This document shows positions 1 through 6,574 of a stretch of 23,491 nt of DNA, in pieces. Source of the stretch: an uncultured Clostridia bacterium (GTDB lineage: Bacteria; Bacillota; Clostridia; Christensenellales; UBA1242); assembly GCA_944381225.1 (NCBI GenBank), contig CALWKJ010000006.1, positions 1 through 23,491 on the forward strand, written 5' to 3'. The position numbers and the translations under genes were made by a program. Numbering within the stretch: the stretch's first letter is position 1; every line of letters starts with the position of its first letter. The notes beneath the pieces are model-generated. The model did no database searches, was not told where the DNA came from, and saw nothing but the letters and a program-made list of their open reading frames with translations.

Positions 1-1
1 T

Positions 2-115
2 TCTATGGGGGTTAGTTATGAAGTTGATGGTGAAGGTGGAATTATTGTAAAACAATTGCCACCTGCTGGAACGCAAGCAAATTATAATGATACTGTTGTA
101 ATAATTACTGATTAA
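2..115 (+). CDS. C-terminal end of a PASTA-domain protein (probably a SpoVD/PBP2-type penicillin-binding protein), partial
   Basis: This is an open frame running in from the left edge with 37 codons and a TAA stop at 113-115. The residues follow a PASTA domain's second half: a G-x-x-Y-x-V-x-G-x-G stretch, a V-x-Q-x-P-x-x-G-T turn, and a final hydrophobic strand ending I-I-T-D. PASTA domains bind peptidoglycan and occur at the C-terminus of class B penicillin-binding proteins such as SpoVD and PBP2x, and of PrkC-type Ser/Thr kinases. The V-x-G-x-G spacing looks more like SpoVD/PBP ends to me, but 37 residues cannot separate the two. The gene ends just before a strong hairpin terminator. The family assignment to PASTA is fairly safe; the parent protein is an inference. 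Confidence 0.6.
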   Translation, partial: SMGVSYEVDGEGGIIVKQLPPAGTQANYNDTVVIITD

Positions 116-120
116 AAATA

Positions 121-150
121 AAAAATCGCTTAATAAAAGCGATTTTTTTT
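121..150 (+). terminator. Bidirectional rho-independent terminator
   Basis: An 11-bp perfect inverted repeat (121-131 with 137-147, core ATCGCTT/AAGCGAT) encloses a 5-nt loop. The plus strand continues with T's to 150. On the minus strand the hairpin is also followed by a T-rich run (the complement of the A's before 121). It therefore can end both the PASTA-domain gene from the left and the ATP-grasp gene arriving from the right. Confidence 0.88.
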
Positions 151-200
151 GTTAGATAAAACTTAAAATTATTATTTTAATATTTTAAATATTAATGCGA

Positions 201-222
201 TATAAATTGGTATTAATTTATA
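201..222. repeat. AT-only inverted repeat at the end of the ATP-grasp gene
   Basis: TATAAATT (201-208) pairs with AATTTATA (215-222) around a 6-nt loop that contains the TAA stop of the minus-strand gene. The stem is AT-only and no T-run follows directly, so it is at most a weak mRNA 3'-end structure. The better terminator for this gene is the hairpin at 121-147. Confidence 0.4.
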
Positions 223-1082
223 TGATTTACAATATATTCTAAAATCTTTTTAGCAACATTTATTGTGGTTACTTTATAAATATTCAATAAGTGAGCATTT
301 GAATTAACTTCGCAGACAACAGGCCCGTTTTTTGTTTGAAGAATGTCAACGCCACAAAAATCACAATTTAGTGCTTTAGCACTTAATTTTGCAATTTCTA
401 TTTCTTTATCTGATGGTGAATATGTTTTTGCAAATCCACCATTTGATAAATTTGATCTAAAATCGTTAGTCGATGATTTTCTGTGCATGCATGCTACAAC
501 TTCATTGCCAACAACATTGATTCTTATGTCTGAACCATGGCACTCGCTGTAATATTGTTGAAACAAAAGCTCTTTGCCTTTTTCTTTTTTAATCAGTTTA
601 AATATTTCATTTTTAGTGTGAAGCAAATAAACTTGTTGTCCCTCTGAACCAAACCATTTTTTTGCCACCAATGGAAGTGATAGTTTGGATATTATTGTTT
701 CAACAAATTCATTTAAGTACTTTTTTTTGTAATAAAACAAAAAAGGAACTATATATGTTTTTGGTATGGGAATATTATGATTTTCTAAAATTTGATATGT
801 TAACGCTTTATTGTCACAATTTTTTATGCAATCACTGCAATTTAAAACTTTGCAACCAAGATTTTCCATTTTTTTGCAAAGAAAAATGTCTTTATCATAA
901 AAAAGAATTGCTTTAAATTTTTTTACAATATTTTCATTTTTTGCAAGCTCAGAAGTTAACCTTGCATTGTTCATTATTTCTAAATCTATGTTAATTTCTT
1001 TAGCGCTTTGCATTAATAATTTGTTCTGTTCATTAAATTTATCAGAGCTAAGACTAATATTATTTACTAATAATATTTTCAT
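213..1082 (-). CDS. RimK-like ATP-grasp carboxylate-amine ligase
   Basis: This is a 289-residue protein with the RimK/LysX ATP-grasp layout. An N-terminal pre-ATP-grasp domain covers roughly residues 1-95. An ATP-binding lysine segment lies near 136-150 (L-V-A-K-K-W-F-G-S-E-G). A D-I-R-x-x-V-V-G strand starts at 185, a D-F-R-S-N-L-S-N-G-G loop at 207-216, and the metal-binding C-E-V-N-S near 257-261. Members join an amino acid to a carboxylate using ATP, for example glutamates on ribosomal protein S6, or lysine/glutamate on carrier or small molecules. The substrate here is not evident. I chose ATG 1082 over an upstream in-frame TTG (1103) because AAGGAAG lies about 9 nt before it and the TTG has no SD. 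The start overlaps the end of the upstream amidohydrolase-like gene by 23 nt, so the two are probably co-translated. Four cysteines (77, 82, 85, 89) cluster where relatives usually have few. Confidence 0.8.
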   Translation of the reverse strand: MKILLVNNISLSSDKFNEQNKLLMQSAKEINIDLEIMNNARLTSELAKNENIVKKFKAILFYDKDIFLCKKMENLGCKVLNCSDCIKNCDNKALTYQILENHNIPIPKTYIVPFLFYYKKKYLNEFVETIISKLSLPLVAKKWFGSEGQQVYLLHTKNEIFKLIKKEKGKELLFQQYYSECHGSDIRINVVGNEVVACMHRKSSTNDFRSNLSNGGFAKTYSPSDKEIEIAKLSAKALNCDFCGVDILQTKNGPVVCEVNSNAHLLNIYKVTTINVAKKILEYIVNHIN

Positions 1083-1731
1083 GTAATTCAACTTCCTTTT
1101 CAATGCTTAAAACAATGTTTTTTATTAATTTACAAACATCATCAAAAAATTTAGCATTACAATAACTAGACACTAAGTTACTGTTAATTTCAATTTGTAT
1201 TGATGAAAAATTTTGATTGCTCATGTAGCCTGAAATTGTTCCAAGACCGGCTGCGGCAAAAGGGTAATTAATTTTATAATTAAACTGAGATTTACTTATT
1301 TCTTCAGTGATATTGTTTAGTAAGTATGATTTATTCGCAAGATTTTTATTGTTGAAATCTCCAGTTCCCAAACAAAAATCCATATCTCTTTTGGGAGATA
1401 ACTGATGAAGGTCAACAATAAATTTAATGTTATTGCTTTTACAATATTGTAAAAGATTATTTTTGTACAAACAATTAACGTCATGATTTGCGTCATCATT
1501 TTCGTTTGTTGTTTTTATAATTGCCGGATATCCAAAAGAGTTTAAATACAAAGCTATTAACGCTGTTTCAGGTTCTGCAAATTTAATTTTCCCATCGCGA
1601 GTTTGCTCAACAGCGTGAGGGGCTGACAATAAAATTTTTTTGTCGCCGTTTAAAAGCGCAAAATTTTTATTAGCTTTTTTTAATTTTTTAAATTGATTTT
1701 CTAATTTTTCTTTTAAGTTAAAACTTTCCAT
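1060..1731 (-). CDS. N-formylglutamate amidohydrolase-like (FGase family) hydrolase
   Basis: This 223-residue cytoplasmic protein has no signal peptide. The pattern fits the FGase (HutG-type) zinc-hydrolase family: S-A-P-H-A at 36-40 giving a candidate zinc histidine (H39), an acidic segment E53/E55, N-D-D-A-N-H-D near 78-84, a V-D-L-H-Q strand at 106-110 giving the second histidine (H109), and an I-Q-I-E-I-N strand near the C-terminal third supplying a likely catalytic or ligand glutamate. Known family members cleave the amide of N-formylglutamate; many relatives act on other N-acyl or gamma-glutamyl amides. No hut genes lie nearby, so histidine degradation is not supported. It is the first gene of a two-gene unit with the ATP-grasp ligase, overlapping it by 23 nt. 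The start is ATG with AAAGGT upstream. The family call is moderately confident; the substrate is unknown. Confidence 0.6.
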   Translation of the reverse strand: MESFNLKEKLENQFKKLKKANKNFALLNGDKKILLSAPHAVEQTRDGKIKFAEPETALIALYLNSFGYPAIIKTTNENDDANHDVNCLYKNNLLQYCKSNNIKFIVDLHQLSPKRDMDFCLGTGDFNNKNLANKSYLLNNITEEISKSQFNYKINYPFAAAGLGTISGYMSNQNFSSIQIEINSNLVSSYCNAKFFDDVCKLIKNIVLSIEKEVELHENIISK

Positions 1732-2063
1732 ACATTTACCTTTTAAGTTGTTTAATATAAAAGTGCCAAAATAATTTAAGTGAAATTATAATTTAGACCT
1801 TTAAATAATCTTATACATATTTAATACTGTAATTATTATATATTAATTAAGATAAAAATCAAAGTGAAACACAATGAATATTAAAAATAGTTAAACCTAA
1901 TGTTATTGTATTACAAGATTACTAATTTTCTTATGCCTTATAAATATATAACCATTAAAATAACGCTAAAGTAATATAATTATAACAAATTTTTTTAAAA
2001 ATAAAGGAAATGCTTTTTAAGTGTCGAATATTGTAATTGTATTGATTTTTATTGGGTGAATAA
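1732..2063. other. Intergenic region between divergent genes, nothing firm
   Basis: These 332 bases separate the minus-strand amidohydrolase-like gene from dnaG. They are extremely AT-rich, with no open frame beyond a few codons and no convincing structured RNA. A TATAAT at 1975-1980 could be the -10 box for dnaG-rpoD, but 17 bases upstream there is only CCATTA, so the promoter is not established. Promoters for both directions must lie here. Confidence 0.5.
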
Positions 2064-3827
2064 TTGAATAGGGGATTTGACGAAAGTTGGTTAGAACAAT
2101 TAAAGGCAAAAAACGATATTATAACAGTGATGTCGCGATATTTTTCGTTGCAACAAAAAGGGAAAAATTATTGGGCTTGCTGTCCATTTCATCACGAAAA
2201 AACACCATCTTTTTGCGTTAATGGATATGAACAATATTACCATTGCTTTGGATGTAAAGAACACGGAGATGTTATTACTTTTATTCAAAAAATGGAAAGT
2301 TGCGATTTTATGACAGCAATAGAAATTCTAGCAAAAAATGCCAACATGGAAATTCCAACTTTACATATGGATGATAATATTAAAGAAAAAAAACATTTAA
2401 AAGAAAGCATTTTAAAAATTTTGGATTTAGCATATAGACATTATGAAGAGAATTTATATAAGCCAATAAGCAAAAAGGCTCAGGAATACATAAAAAAAAG
2501 GCAGTTAACAAAAAAAGAATTGAATAAATTTCATATTGGTTATAGCATAGATTGGACAGAAATTATAAAATATTTGCAATCGCATGGCTTTAAAGAAAAT
2601 GAAATTGTAGAATCAGGAATTGCTATAAAAAAAGACAATAGATGTTATGATGCCATGGGTGAAAGGCTAATATTTCCAATATTTAATATTCATGATGAGT
2701 GTATAGGTTTTAGCGCGAGAAGTTTGGAGCAAACAAATTATGCAAAATATAAAAACAGCGCCAATAACATTGTTTTTGATAAAAGTAAAAATTTATACGG
2801 AATTAATATTGTAAGGAAATTAAAACAAGAACAACAATTAAACAATGTAATTATTGTTGAAGGACAAATGGATGTTATATCTTTAAATAAAGCTGGATTT
2901 TGTAATTGTGTGGCATGTCTGGGAACAGCTTTAACTCCTTTGCATTCTAGAATGATAAAAAATTTATGTGACAATGTTATTTTAGCTTTAGACGGGGATT
3001 CTGCAGGTCAAAAAGCGTCAATTAGAACTATTGATACACTTTTAGAGGGTGGATTAAATGTTAAGGTTGTAAAAATTCCAGAACAAAAAGACCCTGATGA
3101 GTTTATCAAAGCATACGGAAAAGATGAGTTTGGCAAATTGATTGAAAATGCTATAGACTGCGTGGAGTTTAAAATCAAAAATAAAATGGAACAATATGAT
3201 ATAAGCAAAGTTGGAGAAAAAGCCAAGTTTATAAAAAGTGCTATAGAAATTGTAAATGAATTAAATACAAATAGTGAAAAAGAAGTCTATTTAGATTTAA
3301 TAAAAAAATTAACTGGCGTTTCAGTTGATACATTAAAAAAGGACGTTGTAAACAACAAAAATTATGGAAAAAATAATGAAAGAAATTTAATTTACACTGA
3401 AGATGCAGAAATAAAAGCAATTAAATTTGTTTTGGCAAGTTTGTGTTATAAAAAGGAATATGCAAATTTTGAATTTGATTTAAGTAAATATTTAATAAAT
3501 TCGACATATTTAAAACTATATAATGTTTTAAAGGATTATAGCAAAAGGGGAGATAAATTTTTAATTAGCAATCTTTATGATATTTTTGATGTTGATAATG
3601 AGCCAAATATAAAAGATATTATAAATTATAATTTTGAATTGATTAGTAATCCAATTAAATATTATGAAGAATGTGTTTGGAAAATAAGAGAAACATATTT
3701 AAAGGAAAAAATTAAAAATTTAAGTGAAGAAAGCGTAAAATTGGAAAATATAAATGCAAAAATGGATATATTAAAACAAATAAAAGAATTGCAAAATAAA
3801 CTAAGGAATAAAATTTTGGAGGATTAA
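2064..3827 (+). CDS. dnaG: DNA primase DnaG
   Basis: DnaG makes the RNA primers for replication forks and works with the DnaB-type helicase. The 587-residue length is normal. An N-terminal CHC2 zinc-binding domain has ligands C40, H43, C61 and C64. The TOPRIM catalytic core has V-E-G-Q-M-D with E266 and A-L-D-G-D with D310 and D312, which bind the metals used in catalysis. A C-terminal helicase-binding region follows and is poorly conserved, as usual. The start is a TTG at 2064; an in-frame TAA lies immediately before it (2061-2063), so no earlier start is possible, and a weak GGGTGA lies just upstream. rpoD follows after 3 nt, the classical primase-sigma arrangement without rpsU. Confidence 0.96.
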   Translation: MNRGFDESWLEQLKAKNDIITVMSRYFSLQQKGKNYWACCPFHHEKTPSFCVNGYEQYYHCFGCKEHGDVITFIQKMESCDFMTAIEILAKNANMEIPTLHMDDNIKEKKHLKESILKILDLAYRHYEENLYKPISKKAQEYIKKRQLTKKELNKFHIGYSIDWTEIIKYLQSHGFKENEIVESGIAIKKDNRCYDAMGERLIFPIFNIHDECIGFSARSLEQTNYAKYKNSANNIVFDKSKNLYGINIVRKLKQEQQLNNVIIVEGQMDVISLNKAGFCNCVACLGTALTPLHSRMIKNLCDNVILALDGDSAGQKASIRTIDTLLEGGLNVKVVKIPEQKDPDEFIKAYGKDEFGKLIENAIDCVEFKIKNKMEQYDISKVGEKAKFIKSAIEIVNELNTNSEKEVYLDLIKKLTGVSVDTLKKDVVNNKNYGKNNERNLIYTEDAEIKAIKFVLASLCYKKEYANFEFDLSKYLINSTYLKLYNVLKDYSKRGDKFLISNLYDIFDVDNEPNIKDIINYNFELISNPIKYYEECVWKIRETYLKEKIKNLSEESVKLENINAKMDILKQIKELQNKLRNKILED

Positions 3828-3830
3828 ATT

Positions 3831-4886
3831 TTGAGAGATAAGATTGAACAAGAATTAAAAAAGATTTTAGAAATTGGCACCAAAAAAGGTTCTTTAAATG
3901 AAGAAGACATAATGTTTAGGTTGCTAAAATACGAAGCTTCTGCAGAAGAAATAGAGGAAGTGCTTGGAATAATTGAAAAATCTAACATAAAAATAATTAA
4001 AGCTGAAAATCCAGACATTGAGAAAGAAGATTTTAGCGAATTAGTTTCTCAAGTTAGCGTTGATGATCCAGTTAAAATGTATTTAAAGGACATAGGTAAG
4101 GTTCCACTATTGTCATGCGATGAAGAAATTGAACTTGCAAAAAGAATGCTAGATGGAGACGAGTACGCAAAAGCAAAATTATCTGAAGCTAATTTAAGGC
4201 TTGTTGTAAGTATAGCAAAAAGATATGCCGGAAGGACAAGCATGCAATTTTTGGATTTAATTCAAGAAGGTAATATTGGGCTTTTAAAAGCAGTTGAAAA
4301 GTTTGACCACACAAAAGGCTTCAGATTTTCTACTTATGCAACATGGTGGATAAGACAATCCATAACTCGTGCAATGGCAGATCAGGCTAGGACAATAAGA
4401 ATTCCCGTTCATATGGTCGAAACAATTCATAAATTAACAAGAATAAAACGCCAACTTATTCAAGATTTGGGAAGAGATCCTACTAGTGAAGAAATTGCAA
4501 AAGCAATGGATATTCCAGAAGAAAAAGTTGCAGAAATACAAAAAATAGCGCAAGAACCAATTTCTTTAGAAAATCCAGTTGGCGAAGAAGAGGATAGCAA
4601 AATGGCAGATTTTATTGAAGACGAATCTGTTAAATCTCCGGTTGAAGTTGCAACTCAAAATTTGCTTAGAGAACAGTTGTTGGGCGTTATTGAAACATTA
4701 ACTCCTAGAGAACAAAAAGTTATAAGATTAAGGTATGGCTTAGATGATTCACATCCAAGAACTCTTGAAGAAGTTGGCAAAGAGTTTAATGTTACAAGAG
4801 AAAGAATTAGACAAATTGAAGCTAAGGCTTTAAGAAAATTAAGAAATCCTAATAGAAGCAAAAAATTAGTTGACTTTATGGATTAA
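3831..4886 (+). CDS. rpoD: RNA polymerase primary sigma factor (sigma-70/SigA)
   Basis: This 351-residue sigma factor directs RNA polymerase to housekeeping promoters. A short region 1.1 (about residues 1-60) precedes region 1.2 (D-P-V-K-M-Y-L-K-D-I-G), then the full region 2 with the D-L-I-Q-E-G-N-I-G-L core-binding helix and the T-Y-A-T-W-W-I-R-Q -10 recognition helix. Region 3 and region 4 follow, the last with the helix-turn-helix R-T-L-E-E-V-G that reads the -35 box and the conserved V-T-R-E-R-I-R-Q-I-E. The length matches Gram-positive SigA rather than the longer proteobacterial RpoD. It starts with TTG at 3831, with GGAGG 8 nt upstream inside the end of dnaG, so it is translated from the same transcript. 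Promoters elsewhere in the window fit TTGACA-N17-TATAAT, as expected for this factor. Confidence 0.96.
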   Translation: MRDKIEQELKKILEIGTKKGSLNEEDIMFRLLKYEASAEEIEEVLGIIEKSNIKIIKAENPDIEKEDFSELVSQVSVDDPVKMYLKDIGKVPLLSCDEEIELAKRMLDGDEYAKAKLSEANLRLVVSIAKRYAGRTSMQFLDLIQEGNIGLLKAVEKFDHTKGFRFSTYATWWIRQSITRAMADQARTIRIPVHMVETIHKLTRIKRQLIQDLGRDPTSEEIAKAMDIPEEKVAEIQKIAQEPISLENPVGEEEDSKMADFIEDESVKSPVEVATQNLLREQLLGVIETLTPREQKVIRLRYGLDDSHPRTLEEVGKEFNVTRERIRQIEAKALRKLRNPNRSKKLVDFMD

Positions 4887-4916
4887 AAGATTTTATTCTA
4901 AAAATTAGGAGACATT

Positions 4917-5615
4917 ATGAGTATAGATAAAATATTAGAATATCAAAAAAAAGATTTTGAAATAATAAAATTAGAAAGAGAACTTGAAAATAACGAGGAC
5001 AAAAAAATTTACCAAAAAATGTTGGGTGTTGTTAAAGAGGCTCAAAATAAGTCAACAATGTTGGATAAAGAAGCAAATCAATTAATTCAAGATTATAATA
5101 ATATCAAAAAATCATATAACGAAAATTTAAAATCTTACGGAACAATTCTTAATACTAACCTTGACAAAATAAGCGAAAATGATTTAAATAATGTAAACAC
5201 CGTGGCTGGGGATTTAATTAACAATCTTTCAATTCTTGAAAAAAAATTAATTAATTTAGCCGAAAAATTTAATGCTATTTTAAGCGAATTTGAAATTGCC
5301 AAAAAAAAGTACAATGAGGCTAAACAAAAATATATTTTGCACAAAAACGCATTTGAAAAAAAACAAAAAGAAATTATTCCGGAGATAGATAAAAAGAAAA
5401 AAGAAATAAACAAACTTGAAAGTGGAATAGAGCAAATTCATTTATTAAAATATAAGCAGAGAAGGACAGATAAAATATATCCTGTTTTTGTACCATTGAT
5501 TGATAAAGCATGTGGTGGTTGTAGAATGGAAATTCCATCAGCTAGTTTGCAAAAACTTAAAGAAAAAGGCTTTTTGGAATGTGAACATTGCAGACGTATA
5601 ATATATTTCAATTAA
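4917..5615 (+). CDS. Coiled-coil protein with C-terminal C4 zinc ribbon
   Basis: This 232-residue cytoplasmic protein is a long, charged alpha-helical coiled coil (about residues 5-180, rich in K, E, N) followed by a zinc ribbon with C199-x2-C202 and C222-x2-C225. This layout is the C4-type zinc-ribbon family often annotated as a putative nucleic-acid-binding protein (COG1579-like). Members are widespread and frequently sit close to rpoD. Proposed roles include nucleic-acid or chaperone-like functions, but none is established for this clade. ATG 4917 has TAGGAGA 5-6 nt upstream. It lies 30 nt after rpoD and is probably the last gene of the dnaG-rpoD transcript, because a strong terminator follows at once. 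Confidence 0.8.
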   Translation: MSIDKILEYQKKDFEIIKLERELENNEDKKIYQKMLGVVKEAQNKSTMLDKEANQLIQDYNNIKKSYNENLKSYGTILNTNLDKISENDLNNVNTVAGDLINNLSILEKKLINLAEKFNAILSEFEIAKKKYNEAKQKYILHKNAFEKKQKEIIPEIDKKKKEINKLESGIEQIHLLKYKQRRTDKIYPVFVPLIDKACGGCRMEIPSASLQKLKEKGFLECEHCRRIIYFN

Positions 5616-5644
5616 AAAAAGATGTTTTATTTAAACATCTTTTT
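5616..5644 (+). terminator. Bidirectional terminator between the zinc-ribbon gene and rnhA
   Basis: A perfect 12-bp inverted repeat (5616-5627 with 5633-5644, core GATGTTT/AAACATC) encloses a 5-nt loop and is flanked by A's on one side and T's on the other. It therefore works in both directions. It starts right after the zinc-ribbon gene's TAA, and its right arm overlaps the TAA stop and last codons of rnhA. Confidence 0.9.
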
Positions 5645-6083
5645 TATTTTTTATCTTCGCTATTTCATTTGTTGCTAAAAAATCACACTTGTTGTTCAAT
5701 TCATTATCAGAGTGACCTTTAACTTTATAAAAAGTTATTTTGTGAACATTCATAAAATTTAATAATTTTTGCCACAAATCAACATTTTTTACAACTTTTT
5801 TATTTGATGTTCTCCACGAGTTTAATTGCCAATTTTCAATCCATTTTTCTTGAAAGGCATTTACAACGTATGCGGAATCAGAGTAAACATTTACATTACA
5901 AGGTTCTTTTAACGCTTCTAAACCTTTTATTACTGCGGTTAATTCCATTCTGTTATTTGTTGTGTCAAGTTCAAATCCAGACATTTCTTTTTTGTAATTA
6001 TTAAACTGTAAAATACAACCCCAACCACCAATTCCCGGGTTGCCAGAACACGCTCCATCTGTGTACAAAGTAATTTTTTTCAT
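5631..6083 (-). CDS. rnhA: Ribonuclease HI
   Basis: RNase HI cuts the RNA strand of RNA-DNA hybrids, removing primers and R-loops. The 150-residue protein has every expected catalytic residue: D9 (Y-T-D-G-A), E47 (N-R-M-E-L), D69 (Y-S-D-S-A-Y-V), H124 (V-K-G-H-S) and D134 (N-K-C-D). It also has the basic handle-like W-x-x-N-W segment (81-90) of the bacterial type I enzymes. The ATG at 6083-6081 has no SD. A TTGACT-N17-CATACT promoter ends only 6 nt before it, so the mRNA probably starts at or within a base or two of the AUG (leaderless). The gene is separate from the neighbouring small membrane gene. Confidence 0.95.
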   Translation of the reverse strand: MKKITLYTDGACSGNPGIGGWGCILQFNNYKKEMSGFELDTTNNRMELTAVIKGLEALKEPCNVNVYSDSAYVVNAFQEKWIENWQLNSWRTSNKKVVKNVDLWQKLLNFMNVHKITFYKVKGHSDNELNNKCDFLATNEIAKIKNKKDV

Positions 6084-6089
6084 AAATGT

Positions 6090-6118
6090 AGTATGATATT
6101 TTTTTAAAATTTAGTCAA
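6090..6118 (-). promoter_or_regulatory. Sigma-A type promoter of rnhA
   Basis: Read on the minus strand, TTGACT (6118-6113) and CATACT (6095-6090) are 17 nt apart. Only 6 nt separate the -10 box from the rnhA ATG, which predicts a leaderless transcript. Confidence 0.55.
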
Positions 6119-6136
6119 ATGTATTAAATAATAAAC

Positions 6137-6158
6137 AAAAATCTCTTACGAGATTTTT
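6137..6158 (-). terminator. Terminator of the small membrane protein gene
   Basis: AAAAATCTC (6137-6145) and GAGATTTTT (6150-6158) form a 9-bp stem with a 4-nt loop, followed on the minus strand by TGTTTAT. It sits just downstream of the stop of the minus-strand gene at 6165. Confidence 0.75.
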
Positions 6159-6164
6159 GCTAAA

Positions 6165-6395
6165 TTAAAATATTGTTATTATCATTCCAACCATTATTAA
6201 ACACAAAGCAAAAGCTAAAAGTATCAAATACAATGGGTCTTTATTGCTTGGAGAATCTGTTTTTCTAGCAACTTTTGTGATGTTTTTTGCAAGTATTGAA
6301 AGGGCAAAACCCAATATGGCAAGTATAATTCCAACAAGTTTGTTTGGTGTAGATAAAAATTCTATTAATGTAGCTTGTAATACTATAGATAGCAT
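6165..6395 (-). CDS. Small hydrophobic membrane protein of unknown function
   Basis: This 76-residue protein is mostly two strongly hydrophobic segments: about residues 18-38 (leucine/isoleucine-rich after L-S-T-P-N-K) and about 55-76 at the extreme C-terminus. A polar, positively charged loop of about 18 residues (K-N-I-T-K-V-A-R-K ... N-K-D) separates them. The ATG at 6395 is chosen because AGGAGG lies 4-5 nt upstream. A longer reading from a TTG at 6461 has no SD and would place the promoter inside the gene. It has its own good promoter and terminator, so it is a monocistronic unit divergent from the ABC importer. No family recognised. A two-helix inner-membrane protein is all that can be said. 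Confidence 0.7.
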   Translation of the reverse strand: MLSIVLQATLIEFLSTPNKLVGIILAILGFALSILAKNITKVARKTDSPSNKDPLYLILLAFALCLIMVGMIITIF

Positions 6396-6417
6396 AATAC
6401 CTCCTAATACTAAAACA

Positions 6418-6446
6418 AGTATATCACCATTTAATATAAATTTCAA
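6418..6446 (-). promoter_or_regulatory. Sigma-A promoter of the small membrane protein gene
   Basis: On the minus strand, TTGAAA (6446-6441), a 17-nt spacer and TATACT (6423-6418) are preceded by TGA, giving an extended -10. The predicted start is about 16 nt before the gene's ATG and leaves room for the AGGAGG. Confidence 0.7.
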
Positions 6447-6524
6447 TATAAAATTTAACAAAAAATTAAATTATTTTTATTTTTCTAAATTGCAAAAAAG
6501 CAATATTGTTTTAAAGTAAAATTT

Positions 6525-6554
6525 TTAACAAATTAGTTTTTCAATGAATAATAT
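6525..6554 (+). promoter_or_regulatory. Possible promoter of the ABC importer operon
   Basis: TTAACA (6525-6530), an 18-nt spacer and TAATAT (6549-6554) precede the lipoprotein gene, with an expected start about 14 nt before its ATG. The boxes are imperfect. No riboswitch-like structure is visible in the 110-nt divergent region. Confidence 0.4.
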
Positions 6555-6574
6555 ATTTTTAGTAAGGAGGAATA

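Noticed and set aside
343..552. Plus-strand ORF of 69 codons
   Set aside because: It is antisense to the ATP-grasp gene, which has clear family motifs; the ORF has no SD and no recognisable content.
1732..2063. Possible small RNA or short gene before dnaG
   Set aside because: Only ORFs of a few codons and no stable GC-containing hairpin or terminator; nothing beyond AT-rich spacer could be supported.
6244..6519. Plus-strand ORF of 91 codons
   Set aside because: It is antisense to the small membrane protein gene, which has an AGGAGG, an extended -10 promoter and a terminator of its own; the plus frame has none of these.
6462..6574. Possible thiamine (TPP) riboswitch before the importer
   Set aside because: The region is too short and AT-rich and contains none of the conserved THI-box segments such as CUGAGA; only a 5-bp hairpin is visible.
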